Assembly (NCBI RefSeq): GCF_913777995.1
Contig: NZ_CAJYVE010000025.1
Coordinates: forward strand, 62,001 to 126,000
DNA: 64,000 bases
Direction: 5' to 3'
From: an uncultured Pseudomonas sp.
Lineage (GTDB): Bacteria; Pseudomonadota; Gammaproteobacteria; Pseudomonadales; Pseudomonadaceae
Program-made: the position numbers and the translations under genes
Shown: piece by piece, positions 43,181 through 52,228 of the stretch
Numbering within the stretch: position 1 is the stretch's first letter
Layout: each line of letters opens with the position of its first letter
The notes under the pieces: model-generated
What the model saw: the letters and a program-made list of their open reading frames with translations, nothing else
Told to the model about the DNA's origin: nothing
The model's database searches: none

Positions 43181-44660
43181 CGCTGCCATCCTCCTTCGCG
43201 TGCACACCGGGCTCGCTGGCGAACTCCTTGGCCAGCACGTCTTCGACCCGCGCCGGCCTGAACGGATGGACACGCTGGACGACCAGGGTCCAGAACAACG
43301 CATAGGCGGCCGTGGCGGCCAGCATCACGCCGAACGGCACGTAGATGTCCGCCGGGTTCATGCCAGGCGGGGTAATGAACCACATGCCCAGCAGGATGCC
43401 GACACTGGAAACGATCTGCGGCAGCGGGAACAGCGGCGACCGATAGGCGCGTGGCAAGTCGGGGCGACGGATACGCAGGCTGACCACCGAGAGGGTCACC
43501 AGCAGATAGGCAGTGCTCCAGGCACACACGGCGGCCAGCACCAGGTGGATGATGTTGTCGGTGTTACCCCCCAGGTACCAGGCATGCAGGCACGGGATCA
43601 GCATGGCCACCAGAATGCAGAGTATCGGTGTCTTGAAGCGCGGGCTGAGGTAGGTGAACACCTTCGGCAATGCGCCATCCACCGCCATGCCATAGATGAT
43701 CCGCGGTACGCCCGCCATCAGGGTATTGATGGTCGCCGCGCCGGCGAACAGGAAGCCGATACCCAGCCACACCGGGCCGATATCGCCCATCACCTGCTGG
43801 GCGAATTGCGGGATCGCCATCGGTGTATCCAGCAGATGCACACCCGTGGCGGCGTCCAGCACCACGTTCTCGACCTGGCGCTTCATCGCCGCGCCGTAGA
43901 TGAACATGCAACTGGCCACGCCCAACAGGCCGAGGATCATCGCCTTGGGCATGACTTTGGCCGAGCGGCGCAGGTCCGGTGCCAGCGGGGTGACGAACTC
44001 GCAACCGACGAACATGAACATCGCCATGCCGACCAGGGACAGGACGGTCACCAGATCGGTGCCCACCAGCGACGCACCGAACCAGCCGTCGAGCTGCACC
44101 GCCGGCGCAGCGATCAGGCCCAGCACACCGAAGGTCATCAACGTCACCCACATGCCGAAGGTGAGGATGATCTCCGCCTTGCCGAAGGCACTGACCCCGA
44201 ACATGTTGAGCACGCCCAGCACCACCACGAAGCCGACGCCCAGCAGCCAGGAACCGCCGGCCGATTCGGCCAGGGTATTGAGGTGTTCGAAGTTCACCAG
44301 GGCCATGACCCCGGCCAGGATGGTTTCCGCCGTGCCCGCGAACACATGGACGATCAGGTAGGCCGCCAGGGTGCCCATGATCGCGAAGAAACGCCCCAGG
44401 CCACAGTTGATGTAGTCGTACACCGAGCCGGTGGTCGGCAGGATCGAAGCCGCCTCGGCGAACGTGGTGGCCTGGGCCAGCATCATGATCACCGCGAGGA
44501 TCATCGCCAGGGCGAAGGCGCTGCCGCCGATGCCGAAGCCCATGGTGGCGGTGAGGATCACTGGGCTGGCCATGATCAGGCCGATGGTACTGGCCAGCGC
44601 GGTGGGAAAACCGACCGTGCCGCGGTTGAGGTGCGCGTCGAGCTGCTGATGAAGTGACAT
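43161..44660 (-). CDS. APC-family permease (amine/amino acid transporter)
   Basis: This 499-residue inner-membrane protein has about twelve to fourteen helices. The APC start is visible as GTVGFPTALASTIGLIMASP, and ILPTTGSVYDYINCGLGRFF forms the loop after helix 2. Context (FeaR-type regulator, phenylacetaldehyde-type dehydrogenase) suggests an aromatic amine or related substrate, but the sequence does not prove it. It starts at ATG 44660 and is divergent from the porin gene. Confidence 0.85.
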   Translation of the reverse strand: MSLHQQLDAHLNRGTVGFPTALASTIGLIMASPVILTATMGFGIGGSAFALAMILAVIMMLAQATTFAEAASILPTTGSVYDYINCGLGRFFAIMGTLAAYLIVHVFAGTAETILAGVMALVNFEHLNTLAESAGGSWLLGVGFVVVLGVLNMFGVSAFGKAEIILTFGMWVTLMTFGVLGLIAAPAVQLDGWFGASLVGTDLVTVLSLVGMAMFMFVGCEFVTPLAPDLRRSAKVMPKAMILGLLGVASCMFIYGAAMKRQVENVVLDAATGVHLLDTPMAIPQFAQQVMGDIGPVWLGIGFLFAGAATINTLMAGVPRIIYGMAVDGALPKVFTYLSPRFKTPILCILVAMLIPCLHAWYLGGNTDNIIHLVLAAVCAWSTAYLLVTLSVVSLRIRRPDLPRAYRSPLFPLPQIVSSVGILLGMWFITPPGMNPADIYVPFGVMLAATAAYALFWTLVVQRVHPFRPARVEDVLAKEFASEPGVHAKEDGSDAFKTV

Positions 44661-44942
44661 GTCTGGCCCCTGGAGTGGTCGTTGGCGTGAGCGGCAACCC
44701 CTGGCAGGCAAGTCGCGGGCCGTTGCCGCGGATGCCACAGGTCTGGCCGCTTGATGCCATTCACTTTGCGCCCGCCCTCACCCGACGTCTTGACCCTGGC
44801 TGACGGACGTCTTGTTGCAGCCTGCCAGTCGCGCCTGACTGGCCAGCAGGGACAAGAGACTGGCAGCCGCTGCAAAGACTCAGGTCCGCCGGGTACCCCT
44901 AACTGTGCGGGCAGCCAACCACAGACGAAGGGGACGACACCC
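44661..44942. other. Divergent region between permease and porin genes
   Basis: These 282 nt hold the promoters of both genes. I see no clear operator. CGAAGGGG precedes the porin ATG. Confidence 0.4.
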
Positions 44943-46271
44943 ATGGAGCGCTTCAACCGACGCAATACTCTGCCCACCCTGCTCGGCCTTGGCCTGAGCA
45001 CCCTGCTGGGTGCCAGCCAGGCTCAGGCCGTGGCGCTTTACAGCGACGACGACACCACCCTGACCGGCAACTTCCTCGCCGTATATGGGCACTTCAACAG
45101 CCGCAAGAACTATGACGGCACGTCCGGCGGCTCGACCTGGCGCGAGGGCTTCATCAAGTACGGTCTGAGCGGCACCCAGGGGCTGGGCTCGTTCGGCAGC
45201 CTGTACGGCACCGCCAACCTGGTCAGCTCGGCGACCTGGGGTGACGGCGACGCCGCCGGTTTCACCGACGGCAGTGAACGTACGAGCAAATTCGACGAAG
45301 CCTTCGCCGGCTGGAAGTCCGGCGAACTGTTCCCGTTACTGGGCAAGGATGGCGTCGATCTGTCATGGGGCCGCCAGGTGATCACCCTGGGCGACGGCTT
45401 CATCATCAACGACGACGGCATCAACATGGGCAAGGGGGTGGCCGATGGCGACCTGAACCGCGGCGGTGCGTACTACCTGGCAGCCCGGCACGCCTTCGAC
45501 AAGACCGCAGTGCTGCGCCTGGGCGGCAAGGACGGCCTGCACGGCAGCCTGCTGTGGTTCAAGTCCGACAATCGTGCCCAGGCCAAGACAGAAATGGCCG
45601 CTGGCACCCTGGAATACAGCGCCGCACCCGGCACCCTGGGGCTGACCTGGATCCACGGCCTGGGCGTGGATGACCGCTACGCCAGCGACTTCCAGCGCCA
45701 GCGCGATGGCATGGACATCTACAGCCTGCGCGGTGCAGGCAATGCCGGTATCGACAACGCGCATTTCTCCTTCGAATACGCCTGGCAGGACAAGGACGCG
45801 GGCGCCGAGAAAGCCTGGTACCTGGAAGGCGGCTACACCTTCGCGAACCTGCCCTGGAGTCCGGACCTCACCTACCGCTACAGCCGCTACTCCGAAGGCT
45901 GGGACGCCCTGTTCAACGGTCAGAACCGCGGGTTCGGCACCTGGTTCCAGGGTGAGGTGGCCGCCAACTATGCCGGCCCCTTCAACAGCAACACCCGGAT
46001 CCACCACCTGGCACTGAAAGCCAAGCCCCTGGAAAACCTGACCCTCGGCGCGCTGTTCTTCGACTACCGCACCCTGCATACGGGCCAGGCGCTCAACCTC
46101 GACGGCCGGGAAACCGACCTGTACGCCGAGTGGGCAATCAATGAGCACCTGATCATCACGCCGCTGGTGGCCCTGTACAAACCCCGCAAGGGCCAGGACA
46201 ACGGCGGCAGCCAGTTCGGTGGCAACGGCACCAACGTCTACAGCCAGCTGATCGTCGCCGTGCCGTTCTGA
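44943..46271 (+). CDS. Outer-membrane beta-barrel porin
   Basis: This 442-residue protein has a signal peptide (LPTLLGLGLSTLLGASQAQA) and a mature sequence of alternating amphipathic strands ending in IVAVPF. The terminal Phe is the outer-membrane insertion signal. WGRQVITLGDGFIINDDGIN resembles alginate-export/OprD-like substrate porins. It likely admits the compound handled by the adjacent catabolic genes. The family assignment is uncertain. A strong terminator follows. Confidence 0.78.
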   Translation: MERFNRRNTLPTLLGLGLSTLLGASQAQAVALYSDDDTTLTGNFLAVYGHFNSRKNYDGTSGGSTWREGFIKYGLSGTQGLGSFGSLYGTANLVSSATWGDGDAAGFTDGSERTSKFDEAFAGWKSGELFPLLGKDGVDLSWGRQVITLGDGFIINDDGINMGKGVADGDLNRGGAYYLAARHAFDKTAVLRLGGKDGLHGSLLWFKSDNRAQAKTEMAAGTLEYSAAPGTLGLTWIHGLGVDDRYASDFQRQRDGMDIYSLRGAGNAGIDNAHFSFEYAWQDKDAGAEKAWYLEGGYTFANLPWSPDLTYRYSRYSEGWDALFNGQNRGFGTWFQGEVAANYAGPFNSNTRIHHLALKAKPLENLTLGALFFDYRTLHTGQALNLDGRETDLYAEWAINEHLIITPLVALYKPRKGQDNGGSQFGGNGTNVYSQLIVAVPF

Positions 46272-46381
46272 GTGTCTCCGGCCAGCAGGCCTGAACCCAC
46301 CGCCAGGCGAAAACGCCCTCTTACTTCAGAACAAGGTTTCAATAAAAACCCGATAAAAATTCAAGAAAGAGTGTAAATCGC

Positions 46382-46418
46382 AAAAAACGAGCGACCTCAG
46401 GGTCGCTTTTTTGTTTTT
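46382..46418 (+). terminator. Rho-independent terminator after the porin gene
   Basis: AGCGACC pairs with GGTCGCT around TCAG-type bases, with A residues before and a T run after. Confidence 0.82.
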
Positions 46419-46453
46419 GATGCTTTATTTTGAAATTGCGTTTCATTAAATCC

Positions 46454-46461
46454 AATAACAA
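46454..46461 (+). promoter_or_regulatory. Hfq/Crc-type motif upstream of the SMP-30 gene
   Basis: AATAACAA lies about 22 nt before the start codon, just 5' of ACAGGAGG. Confidence 0.55.
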
Positions 46462-46482
46462 CCTGCGCAACAGGAGGCCCGC

Positions 46483-47403
46483 ATGAGCTTCTTTCCGGCC
46501 CCGGCCGTCGTCGAGACCCAGGTCTTCACCCGTCTGCCCGATCAATTCCGCAACGCGCGCCGCACCGCCTGGGCGGACGCCAATCGCCAGGGGCGTGCAA
46601 TCGACTCGTTCCTGGAAGGGCCATCCTTCGATCGGCATGGCAATCTCTACGTGACCGACATCCCCTACGGTCGCATCTTCCGCATCTCGCCCCAGGGCGA
46701 ATGGACCCTGGTCTGCGAATACGACGGTTGGCCCAATGGCCTGAAGATCCATCGCGATGGCCGGATCTTCATCACCGACTACAAACGCGGAATCATGGTC
46801 CTCGACCCGCACAGCGGGCACATCGAACCTCTGCTGGAATCGGCCGGCTCCGAAGGCTTCAAGGGCGTCAACGACCTGGTGTTCGCGCCCAACGGCGACC
46901 TCTACTTCACCGACCAGGGCCAGACCGGCCTGCAGGATGCCAGCGGGCGGGTCTACAAGCTGAGCCACGACGGCCAGCTGTCGTGCCTGATCAACACCAT
47001 CCCCAGCCCCAACGGCATCGTCTATGACCCACATCTGAACCACCTGCTGATCGCCGTCACCCGCGCACAGCAGATCTGGCGCATCCCCCTGGGCAACGGC
47101 TCGATCATCGGCAAGGTCGGGGTGTTCGCCCAACTGCACGGCGGCCTGGGCGGCCCCGACGGCCTGGCTCTCGACCAGGACAGCAACCTGTATATCGCGC
47201 ATACCGGGTTCGGTTCGGTATGGAAGCTGTCGAAGGTCGCCGAGCCGCTGCAACGCATCGTTTCCTGCCAGGGCATCAGCAACACCAACCTGGCGTTCGG
47301 CGGCGCAGACAACCGCAACCTCTACATCACCGAATCGGAATCCGGCTCGATCCTCCAGGTGACCACCAGCACAGCGGGCCTGGCGATGTACTCACACAGC
47401 TGA
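46483..47403 (+). CDS. SMP-30/gluconolactonase family lactonase
   Basis: This 306-residue six-bladed propeller has metal-site segments EGPSFDRHGNLYVTDIPYGR near residue 45, GVNDLVFAPNGDLYFTDQG near residue 128 and GGPDGLALDQDSNLYIAH near residue 224. The family hydrolyses sugar or aromatic lactones. There is no signal peptide, so it is cytoplasmic. It is followed after 43 nt by the MFS gene and then by the amidohydrolase gene; the three look like one catabolic operon with motif-bearing ribosome sites. Confidence 0.87.
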   Translation: MSFFPAPAVVETQVFTRLPDQFRNARRTAWADANRQGRAIDSFLEGPSFDRHGNLYVTDIPYGRIFRISPQGEWTLVCEYDGWPNGLKIHRDGRIFITDYKRGIMVLDPHSGHIEPLLESAGSEGFKGVNDLVFAPNGDLYFTDQGQTGLQDASGRVYKLSHDGQLSCLINTIPSPNGIVYDPHLNHLLIAVTRAQQIWRIPLGNGSIIGKVGVFAQLHGGLGGPDGLALDQDSNLYIAHTGFGSVWKLSKVAEPLQRIVSCQGISNTNLAFGGADNRNLYITESESGSILQVTTSTAGLAMYSHS

Positions 47404-47423
47404 CAGCCCCAAAAAAACCGTCC

Positions 47424-47434
47424 AAGAACAATAA
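47424..47434 (+). promoter_or_regulatory. Hfq/Crc-type motif upstream of the MFS gene
   Basis: AAGAACAATAA is a perfect AAn-AAn-AAn-AA run, 12 nt before the start codon and overlapping the ribosome-site area. Confidence 0.6.
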
Positions 47435-47446
47435 AAGAGTGACGTC

Positions 47447-48793
47447 ATGACTCAGGACACTACCGCTCCGCTCCTCCCCTTGTCCGACGCCGAGGGTGAA
47501 AAACTGCTGCGCCGCGTCATGCTGCGCATCATGCCGTTCATCTTCCTGTGCTACGTGGTCAGCTACCTGGACCGCACCAACGTCGGCTTCGCCGCCATCA
47601 GCATGAACAAGGACCTGGGCCTGACCGCCACGATGTTCGGCTGGGCCGCCGGGCTGTTCTTCTTCGGCTATTTCATTTTCGAGATTCCCAGCAACCTGCT
47701 CATGCAGCGCTTCGGCGCGCGGATCTGGATCGCCCGGATCATGGTGACCTGGGGCCTGATCTCGATGGCCACCGCCTTCGCCACCGGGCCGGTCAGCTTC
47801 AGCATCCTGCGCTTCCTGCTCGGCGTCGCCGAGGCGGGTTTCACCCCTGGCGTCTACCTGTTCTTCACCTACTGGTTCCCCGGCAAATGGCGGGCCAAGG
47901 CCATCGCCGCGTTCCTGCTGGGCATTCCCACGGCCAACATCATCGGCTCGCCGCTGTCGGGCTGGCTGATGGAAATGCACGGCATCATGGGCCTGAAGAA
48001 CTGGCAGTTCCTGTTGGTGGTGGAAGCGCTGCCCGCCGTGCTGCTGGGCATCGCCTGCCTGTTCGTGCTGGTCGACACGCCGGCCAAGGCGCGCTGGATG
48101 AACGAGCGCGAGAAAGCCTGGCTCAACGACCGCCTGAAGCAGGAACAGCAAGCCATCGGCTCGTCCCACGGCCATACCCTGCGCAGCGCGCTGACCAACC
48201 CCAAGGTCTTCACCCTGGCGGTCATCAATTTCTGCTGCATCGTCGGCTCGGTCGGCATCGGCCTGTGGATGCCACAGATCATCAAGAGCCTGGGCATGAG
48301 CAACAGTAGCGTCGGCCTGGTCACCGCCCTGCCCTACATCCTCGGTGCCCTGTCGATGACCCTCTGGGCACGCCTGGCCAACCGCAGTGAACACCGCCTG
48401 CCCTACGTGGTCAGCGCCCTGAGCTTCGCCGCCGTCGCGCTGGTGGGTGCGGCACTGGCAGACAACTCGGTGCTGAAGGTCGCCTGCCTGGCAATGACCG
48501 TGTCCGGCATTCTGGCGTTCCAGGCCACCTTCTGGGCCATTCCCTCGACCATCCTCACCGGCCGCGCGGCGGCAGGCGGCCTGGCGCTGATCGTCTCGAT
48601 CGGCAACCTGGGCGGCTTCGCCGGGCCGTTCCTGATCGGCCTGATCAAGGACGCCACGCAGTCGTTCTCCGTGCCCTTCTATGCGGTGGCGTCGATCCTC
48701 ATGCTCGGGGTCTGCCTGATGCTCTGGCTGGGTGATCCGGCGCGCCGCCAGCAACCGGGCCTCGCGCAGACCGCCGAGGAAAAAGGCGCCTGA
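47447..48793 (+). CDS. MFS transporter, anion:cation symporter type
   Basis: This 448-residue transporter has twelve helices. RIMPFIFLCYVVSYLDRTNV in helix 1 and GFAAISMNKDLGLTATMFG in the following loop are typical of the ACS family, which imports carboxylates, sugar acids and aromatic acids. It lies between a lactonase and a lactonase-like amidohydrolase, so its substrate is probably a hydroxy or sugar acid or its lactone. Confidence 0.87.
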   Translation: MTQDTTAPLLPLSDAEGEKLLRRVMLRIMPFIFLCYVVSYLDRTNVGFAAISMNKDLGLTATMFGWAAGLFFFGYFIFEIPSNLLMQRFGARIWIARIMVTWGLISMATAFATGPVSFSILRFLLGVAEAGFTPGVYLFFTYWFPGKWRAKAIAAFLLGIPTANIIGSPLSGWLMEMHGIMGLKNWQFLLVVEALPAVLLGIACLFVLVDTPAKARWMNEREKAWLNDRLKQEQQAIGSSHGHTLRSALTNPKVFTLAVINFCCIVGSVGIGLWMPQIIKSLGMSNSSVGLVTALPYILGALSMTLWARLANRSEHRLPYVVSALSFAAVALVGAALADNSVLKVACLAMTVSGILAFQATFWAIPSTILTGRAAAGGLALIVSIGNLGGFAGPFLIGLIKDATQSFSVPFYAVASILMLGVCLMLWLGDPARRQQPGLAQTAEEKGA

Positions 48794-48835
48794 TCGATCG
48801 CATCGCCGGCCCGCAACGGGCCGGCATTTCATGAC

Positions 48836-48843
48836 AACAACAA
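48836..48843 (+). promoter_or_regulatory. Hfq/Crc-type motif upstream of the amidohydrolase gene
   Basis: AACAACAA, within GACAACAACAACGAG, overlaps the ribosome-site region 12-20 nt before the start codon. Confidence 0.58.
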
Positions 48844-48855
48844 CGAGATTCGCGC

Positions 48856-49776
48856 ATGAGCATGACCCGACGCCAGTTCCTCCAGGCCAGTGCCGCCACC
48901 GGCGCCCTGCTGTCGATGGACGCACTGGCCAGCTACCGTTATTCCTCAGGCGACAACGCCGCCCGGCTGGTGCCTCCGCCCGGCAGCGTAGACTGCCACA
49001 TGCACCTCTACGACGACCGCTACCCGGCGGCCCCGGACGCCAAGCTGCTGCCGCCCAATGCCTCGCTGGCCGACTATCGACAGGTCCAGGAGCGCCTGCA
49101 CCTGCGGCGCATGGTCATCGTCACGCCGTCGACCTATGGCACCGACAACCGCCTGCTGCTCGACGGGCTGCGCCAGGCCCAGGGCGAGGCCCGGGGAGTC
49201 GCCGTGGTGGATGGCAGCATCACAGACGCGCAACTGAACGAACTGCACGAGGCCGGCGTGCGTGGCATCCGCTTCAACCTCAGCTACGGAGGTGCCAGCC
49301 TCGACGACCTGGAGCGTCTGGCGGCGCGGGTCAACGAGCGTGGCTGGAACGTTCAGGTGGTCGCGCCCGGCAACCAGTTGCTGGAGCTGGAAACCCGCCT
49401 GGCGAACCTGCCTGCCAGGCTGGTCATCGACCATATGGGCCACGTCCCCCAGCCCGAAGGGGTGACCTCGCCGGCCTTCGCCACGCTGACTCGCCTGCTG
49501 GACAACCAGCGCACCTGGGTGAAGCTGTCCGGCCCCTACCTACGCTCGAAACAGGGTGCACCGGGATACCAGGACGTCGGCGCAGTCGCCCGCGAACTGG
49601 TGCGCATCAACCCGGAGCGGCTGGTGTGGGGCAGCGACTGGCCGCATCCGACGGTGAACCAGAACAAACCCGACGACGCCGCGATCCTCGACCTGCTGGC
49701 CGAGTGGGCACCCTCCAGCGAGGCTCGCACGCGAATTCTGCGGGACAACCCGGTCAGCCTTTACGACTTCGGCTAA
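48856..49776 (+). CDS. Tat-exported amidohydrolase (2-pyrone-dicarboxylate lactonase-like)
   Basis: This 306-residue TIM-barrel hydrolase has a twin-arginine signal, MTRRQFLQASAATGALLS, so a folded metalloenzyme is exported. The barrel shows VDCHMHLYDDRYP near residue 40, DHMGHVPQPEG near residue 193 and VWGSDWPHP near residue 257, the metal and acid residues of the LigI/galactarolactone isomerase group. It is third in a possible operon with the SMP-30 lactonase and MFS genes. A periplasmic place is unusual for this group. The exact substrate is unknown. Confidence 0.83.
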   Translation: MSMTRRQFLQASAATGALLSMDALASYRYSSGDNAARLVPPPGSVDCHMHLYDDRYPAAPDAKLLPPNASLADYRQVQERLHLRRMVIVTPSTYGTDNRLLLDGLRQAQGEARGVAVVDGSITDAQLNELHEAGVRGIRFNLSYGGASLDDLERLAARVNERGWNVQVVAPGNQLLELETRLANLPARLVIDHMGHVPQPEGVTSPAFATLTRLLDNQRTWVKLSGPYLRSKQGAPGYQDVGAVARELVRINPERLVWGSDWPHPTVNQNKPDDAAILDLLAEWAPSSEARTRILRDNPVSLYDFG

Positions 49777-49808
49777 GCCACTGCCTCATCTATGACCGTA
49801 AAAACCCG

Positions 49809-49898
49809 TAGGCGCCGCTTCAGCGGCGAAAGCACCAGGAAATTCACTGCATCTGTCGTGAACATGCGCTCGCTTCGCGGCTGAAGCCGCTCCTACCC
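49809..49898. repeat. REP/BIME element, family A
   Basis: GCGCCGCTTCAGCGGCGAA and TTCGCGGCTGAAGCCGCTCC flank a spacer beginning AGCACCAGGAAATTCACTGC, nearly the same as in the copies at 7091 and 49941. Confidence 0.85.
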
Positions 49899-49940
49899 GG
49901 CCTAACTGACCAGTATTGGCTTTAGCCGCAATACTGGCCC

Positions 49941-50029
49941 GGTGGGAGCGGCTTTAGCCGCGAAAGCGCCAGGAAATCCACTGCATCTGCTGTGACCATG
50001 CGCTCGCTTCGCGGCTGAAGCCGCTCCAA
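49941..50029. repeat. REP/BIME element, family A
   Basis: GGGAGCGGCTTTAGCCGCGAA and TTCGCGGCTGAAGCCGCTCC flank AGCGCCAGGAAATCCACTGC. This copy is in tandem with the one at 49809, making a two-element array between the convergent amidohydrolase and chemoreceptor genes. Confidence 0.88.
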
Positions 50030-50055
50030 TCTGGTCAAACTGAACAGCCTTGCGC

Positions 50056-51042
50056 CTAGCTGCGGTTGTCCTGAACCAGCATGGTCTGGATCTGCTGGGT
50101 GGCATGCCGCGTGCTCTGGGCCAGCTTCTTGACCTCGTCGGCCACCACCGCGAAGCCGCGCCCGACCTCACCCGCCCGTGCCGCCTCGATGGCGGCATTG
50201 AGGGCCAGCAGGTTGGTCTGCTCGGCGATGCCCTTGATCACCCCCACCACGGTGGAAATCTGCCCGTAGGTCGCTTCGTTCTGTTCGAGCATCTGCGCAT
50301 GGCTGGCCTTCGCCGAGCGCTCGTCACTGATGTCCCGCACCGCCCCCATCACCCGCAGCAGTACCCCGTGAGCATCACGCTGGGCACGGCCACGCTCGCG
50401 ACACCAGATGTAGCCACGGGTCTTGTGGCGCATGCGGAACTCGAACATGTACTCGCCGCTGCCACCGGGCAGGACAATTTCGCGCTCGAAGATGGCCATG
50501 ACCTGCGGCAGGTCATCGGGGTGAGAGATGTTCACCTGGGCATCCCAGCCATCGGGCAGCTCCTGGCGCGTATAGCCCATCAGGCTGCGAAATGCATCGG
50601 AAATGCGCATGTCGCTGGCCGGATCGTCGATGCGCCCATTGGCCACGCGAATGTCCCAGAAGCCTTCGGTCAGGGTCGAATGCAGCAGTTCCCAGGAGGC
50701 ATTCTCGTCCTGCTGGGCGCTCAGGGCCTGTTGCAACTGGCCGTTATGGGTCTGCAAGGCCGGCAATTGCTCCTGCAGATTCAGATGTTCGGCACGCAAG
50801 GCCTGCAGGGCCTCCCCCCGGGCATCCAGGTCGGCCTGCAGCGCGGCCCGCGCGGCTTCAGCCTGCTGTAGCTGCCGGGTCAGCGCCTCGCGCTGAAGCG
50901 CCAGGCGCTGCAAGTCAATGAGCAGTTGCGGGTGGTCACGCCACAGCGCGGCATCCGCCGCCAGCGCTGATTCGCCACCGGCCAGCCGCTGCAATACCTG
51001 GCTGAGTTCGTCGCCCCATCGTTTCTTGTTGTTGAACAGCAT
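50056..51042 (-). CDS. Soluble PAS-domain methyl-accepting chemotaxis protein
   Basis: This 328-residue protein has an N-terminal coiled coil (about residues 45-110), one PAS domain with PAC (about 115-240, [20 protein letters not shown]) and a short MCP signalling hairpin. The hairpin carries the tip [20 protein letters not shown] and then [15 protein letters not shown]. It has no membrane helix and no HAMP domain, and stops soon after the hairpin. It is therefore a cytoplasmic energy- or redox-type receptor. It lies 138 nt downstream of the flavin reductase gene on the same strand. ATG 51042 matches the start of the coiled-coil region. Confidence 0.85.
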   Translation of the reverse strand: MLFNNKKRWGDELSQVLQRLAGGESALAADAALWRDHPQLLIDLQRLALQREALTRQLQQAEAARAALQADLDARGEALQALRAEHLNLQEQLPALQTHNGQLQQALSAQQDENASWELLHSTLTEGFWDIRVANGRIDDPASDMRISDAFRSLMGYTRQELPDGWDAQVNISHPDDLPQVMAIFEREIVLPGGSGEYMFEFRMRHKTRGYIWCRERGRAQRDAHGVLLRVMGAVRDISDERSAKASHAQMLEQNEATYGQISTVVGVIKGIAEQTNLLALNAAIEAARAGEVGRGFAVVADEVKKLAQSTRHATQQIQTMLVQDNRS

Positions 51043-51180
51043 CTGCGCACCCCGGACGTGAAGAACACCAATACCGATCTGATCGCGGATCAGCCGACGC
51101 TGCATGTGCATGACTGCCAGATGGCTTGTATGCCTCTGCCAACGTCACCCATCCGCCACGCAGATTCGGGGCGCCACGTT

Positions 51181-52137
51181 TCAACGGCCGCGGATGACGG
51201 CCTGCAAAACGGCCTTGAAGGTTGCAATCTGCTCGTCGTTGAAGGCGCCGAACACCTTGTCCTGCTGCTCGCGTGCAATGCGCCACAAGGCTTCGGTTTC
51301 CTCCACGCCCCTGGGCGTCAGGCACACGCGCTCGTCGCGATCACAGACCAGTCCCTTGCGGCGCAGGTTGGCCACCGCCTCGTCGATCTCCAGCGCCGGC
51401 ATGGCCACCTCGCGTTGCAGCTCGACCAGCCCCAGGCCGGCGTCGTTTTCCAGCACCATCAGCATGCGCGCCTCGCTGGTGCGCAGGCCGGTAGACAACT
51501 GGCGTGGCTGGTAACCAGCCTGGTAGGCGCGCAGTGCCTGGGTCATCAGGTAGTACAGGTTGTGCTGCAGACGCCCCTGGAAGTGGCTGCTCGGCGGCTG
51601 GCCTTCTTCACGCCGGGTCATGCGGGTGTGCGGCAGGACCATCGAATAGGCGCCCTGGTGGTACAGCAACGGGGCACGGCCGAAGTCATCGAAGGCCACC
51701 ACCTTGCCGATCAGGATCCAGTGGTCGCCGCCGTCGAGCTGCTGGAATTTCTCGCAGTCGAAGCGCGCCGCGCAGTCCAGCAGCAGCGGCGAGCCGCCCA
51801 CGCCAGCCTCATGGTCAATGCCGGCGAAACGGTCATCACGGGGCTTGGCGAAGTTGTTCGACAGGTCGATCTGGTCGGCTGCCAGGACGTTCACGGCGAA
51901 ATGGCTGGCCTGGTCGAAGACCTCATGGCTGCCGGAGCGTTTGTCCAGGCTCCAGAGGATCAGCGGCGGGTCCAGGGACACCGAGTTGAAACTGTTGGCC
52001 GTGACGCCGACCTTCTGCCCGCCGGCATCGATGGCGGTGATCACCGTGACGCCGGTGGCGAAGTTGCCCAAGGCACGGCGGAAGGCCCGTGGATCGAACG
52101 TGCTGGCGGCAGCGGCAGGGGCGATGGATGCAGACAT
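51181..52137 (-). CDS. p-Hydroxyphenylacetate 3-hydroxylase reductase component (C1-like)
   Basis: This 318-residue protein has an N-terminal FMN reductase domain (about residues 15-170: FRRALGNFATGVTVITAID, VTANSFNSVSLDPPLILWSL). A C-terminal MarR-like winged-helix domain follows (about 190-315: RTSEARMLMVLENDAGLGLV). This fusion is known from the Acinetobacter C1 reductase, where p-hydroxyphenylacetate binding to the MarR-type domain stimulates NADH oxidation and release of reduced FMN. It follows the oxygenase gene after 91 nt. Identification rests mainly on that neighbour. Confidence 0.87.
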   Translation of the reverse strand: MSASIAPAAAASTFDPRAFRRALGNFATGVTVITAIDAGGQKVGVTANSFNSVSLDPPLILWSLDKRSGSHEVFDQASHFAVNVLAADQIDLSNNFAKPRDDRFAGIDHEAGVGGSPLLLDCAARFDCEKFQQLDGGDHWILIGKVVAFDDFGRAPLLYHQGAYSMVLPHTRMTRREEGQPPSSHFQGRLQHNLYYLMTQALRAYQAGYQPRQLSTGLRTSEARMLMVLENDAGLGLVELQREVAMPALEIDEAVANLRRKGLVCDRDERVCLTPRGVEETEALWRIAREQQDKVFGAFNDEQIATFKAVLQAVIRGR

Positions 52138-52228
52138 GCAAGACTCCCAGGCAACCGCACAGGGCTGCCCTGAAAAGAAGGATGGTGGATAGCGAGAGCA
52201 AACGCGAAGCGGTGCGCGGCCGAGCCGT

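Noticed and set aside
43140..44657. Plus-strand frame of 505 codons opposite the APC permease
   Set aside because: It is extremely His/Gln/Asp-rich, as arises from antisense of membrane-helix codons, with no ribosome site.
44751..44942. Upstream extension of the porin frame
   Set aside because: The signal peptide begins at ATG 44943, and the extension has no coding character.
49809..50029. Possible CRISPR array from regularly spaced palindromes
   Set aside because: There are only two composite units with inverted arms and near-identical spacers, which is the REP/BIME pattern, not repeat-unique spacer structure.
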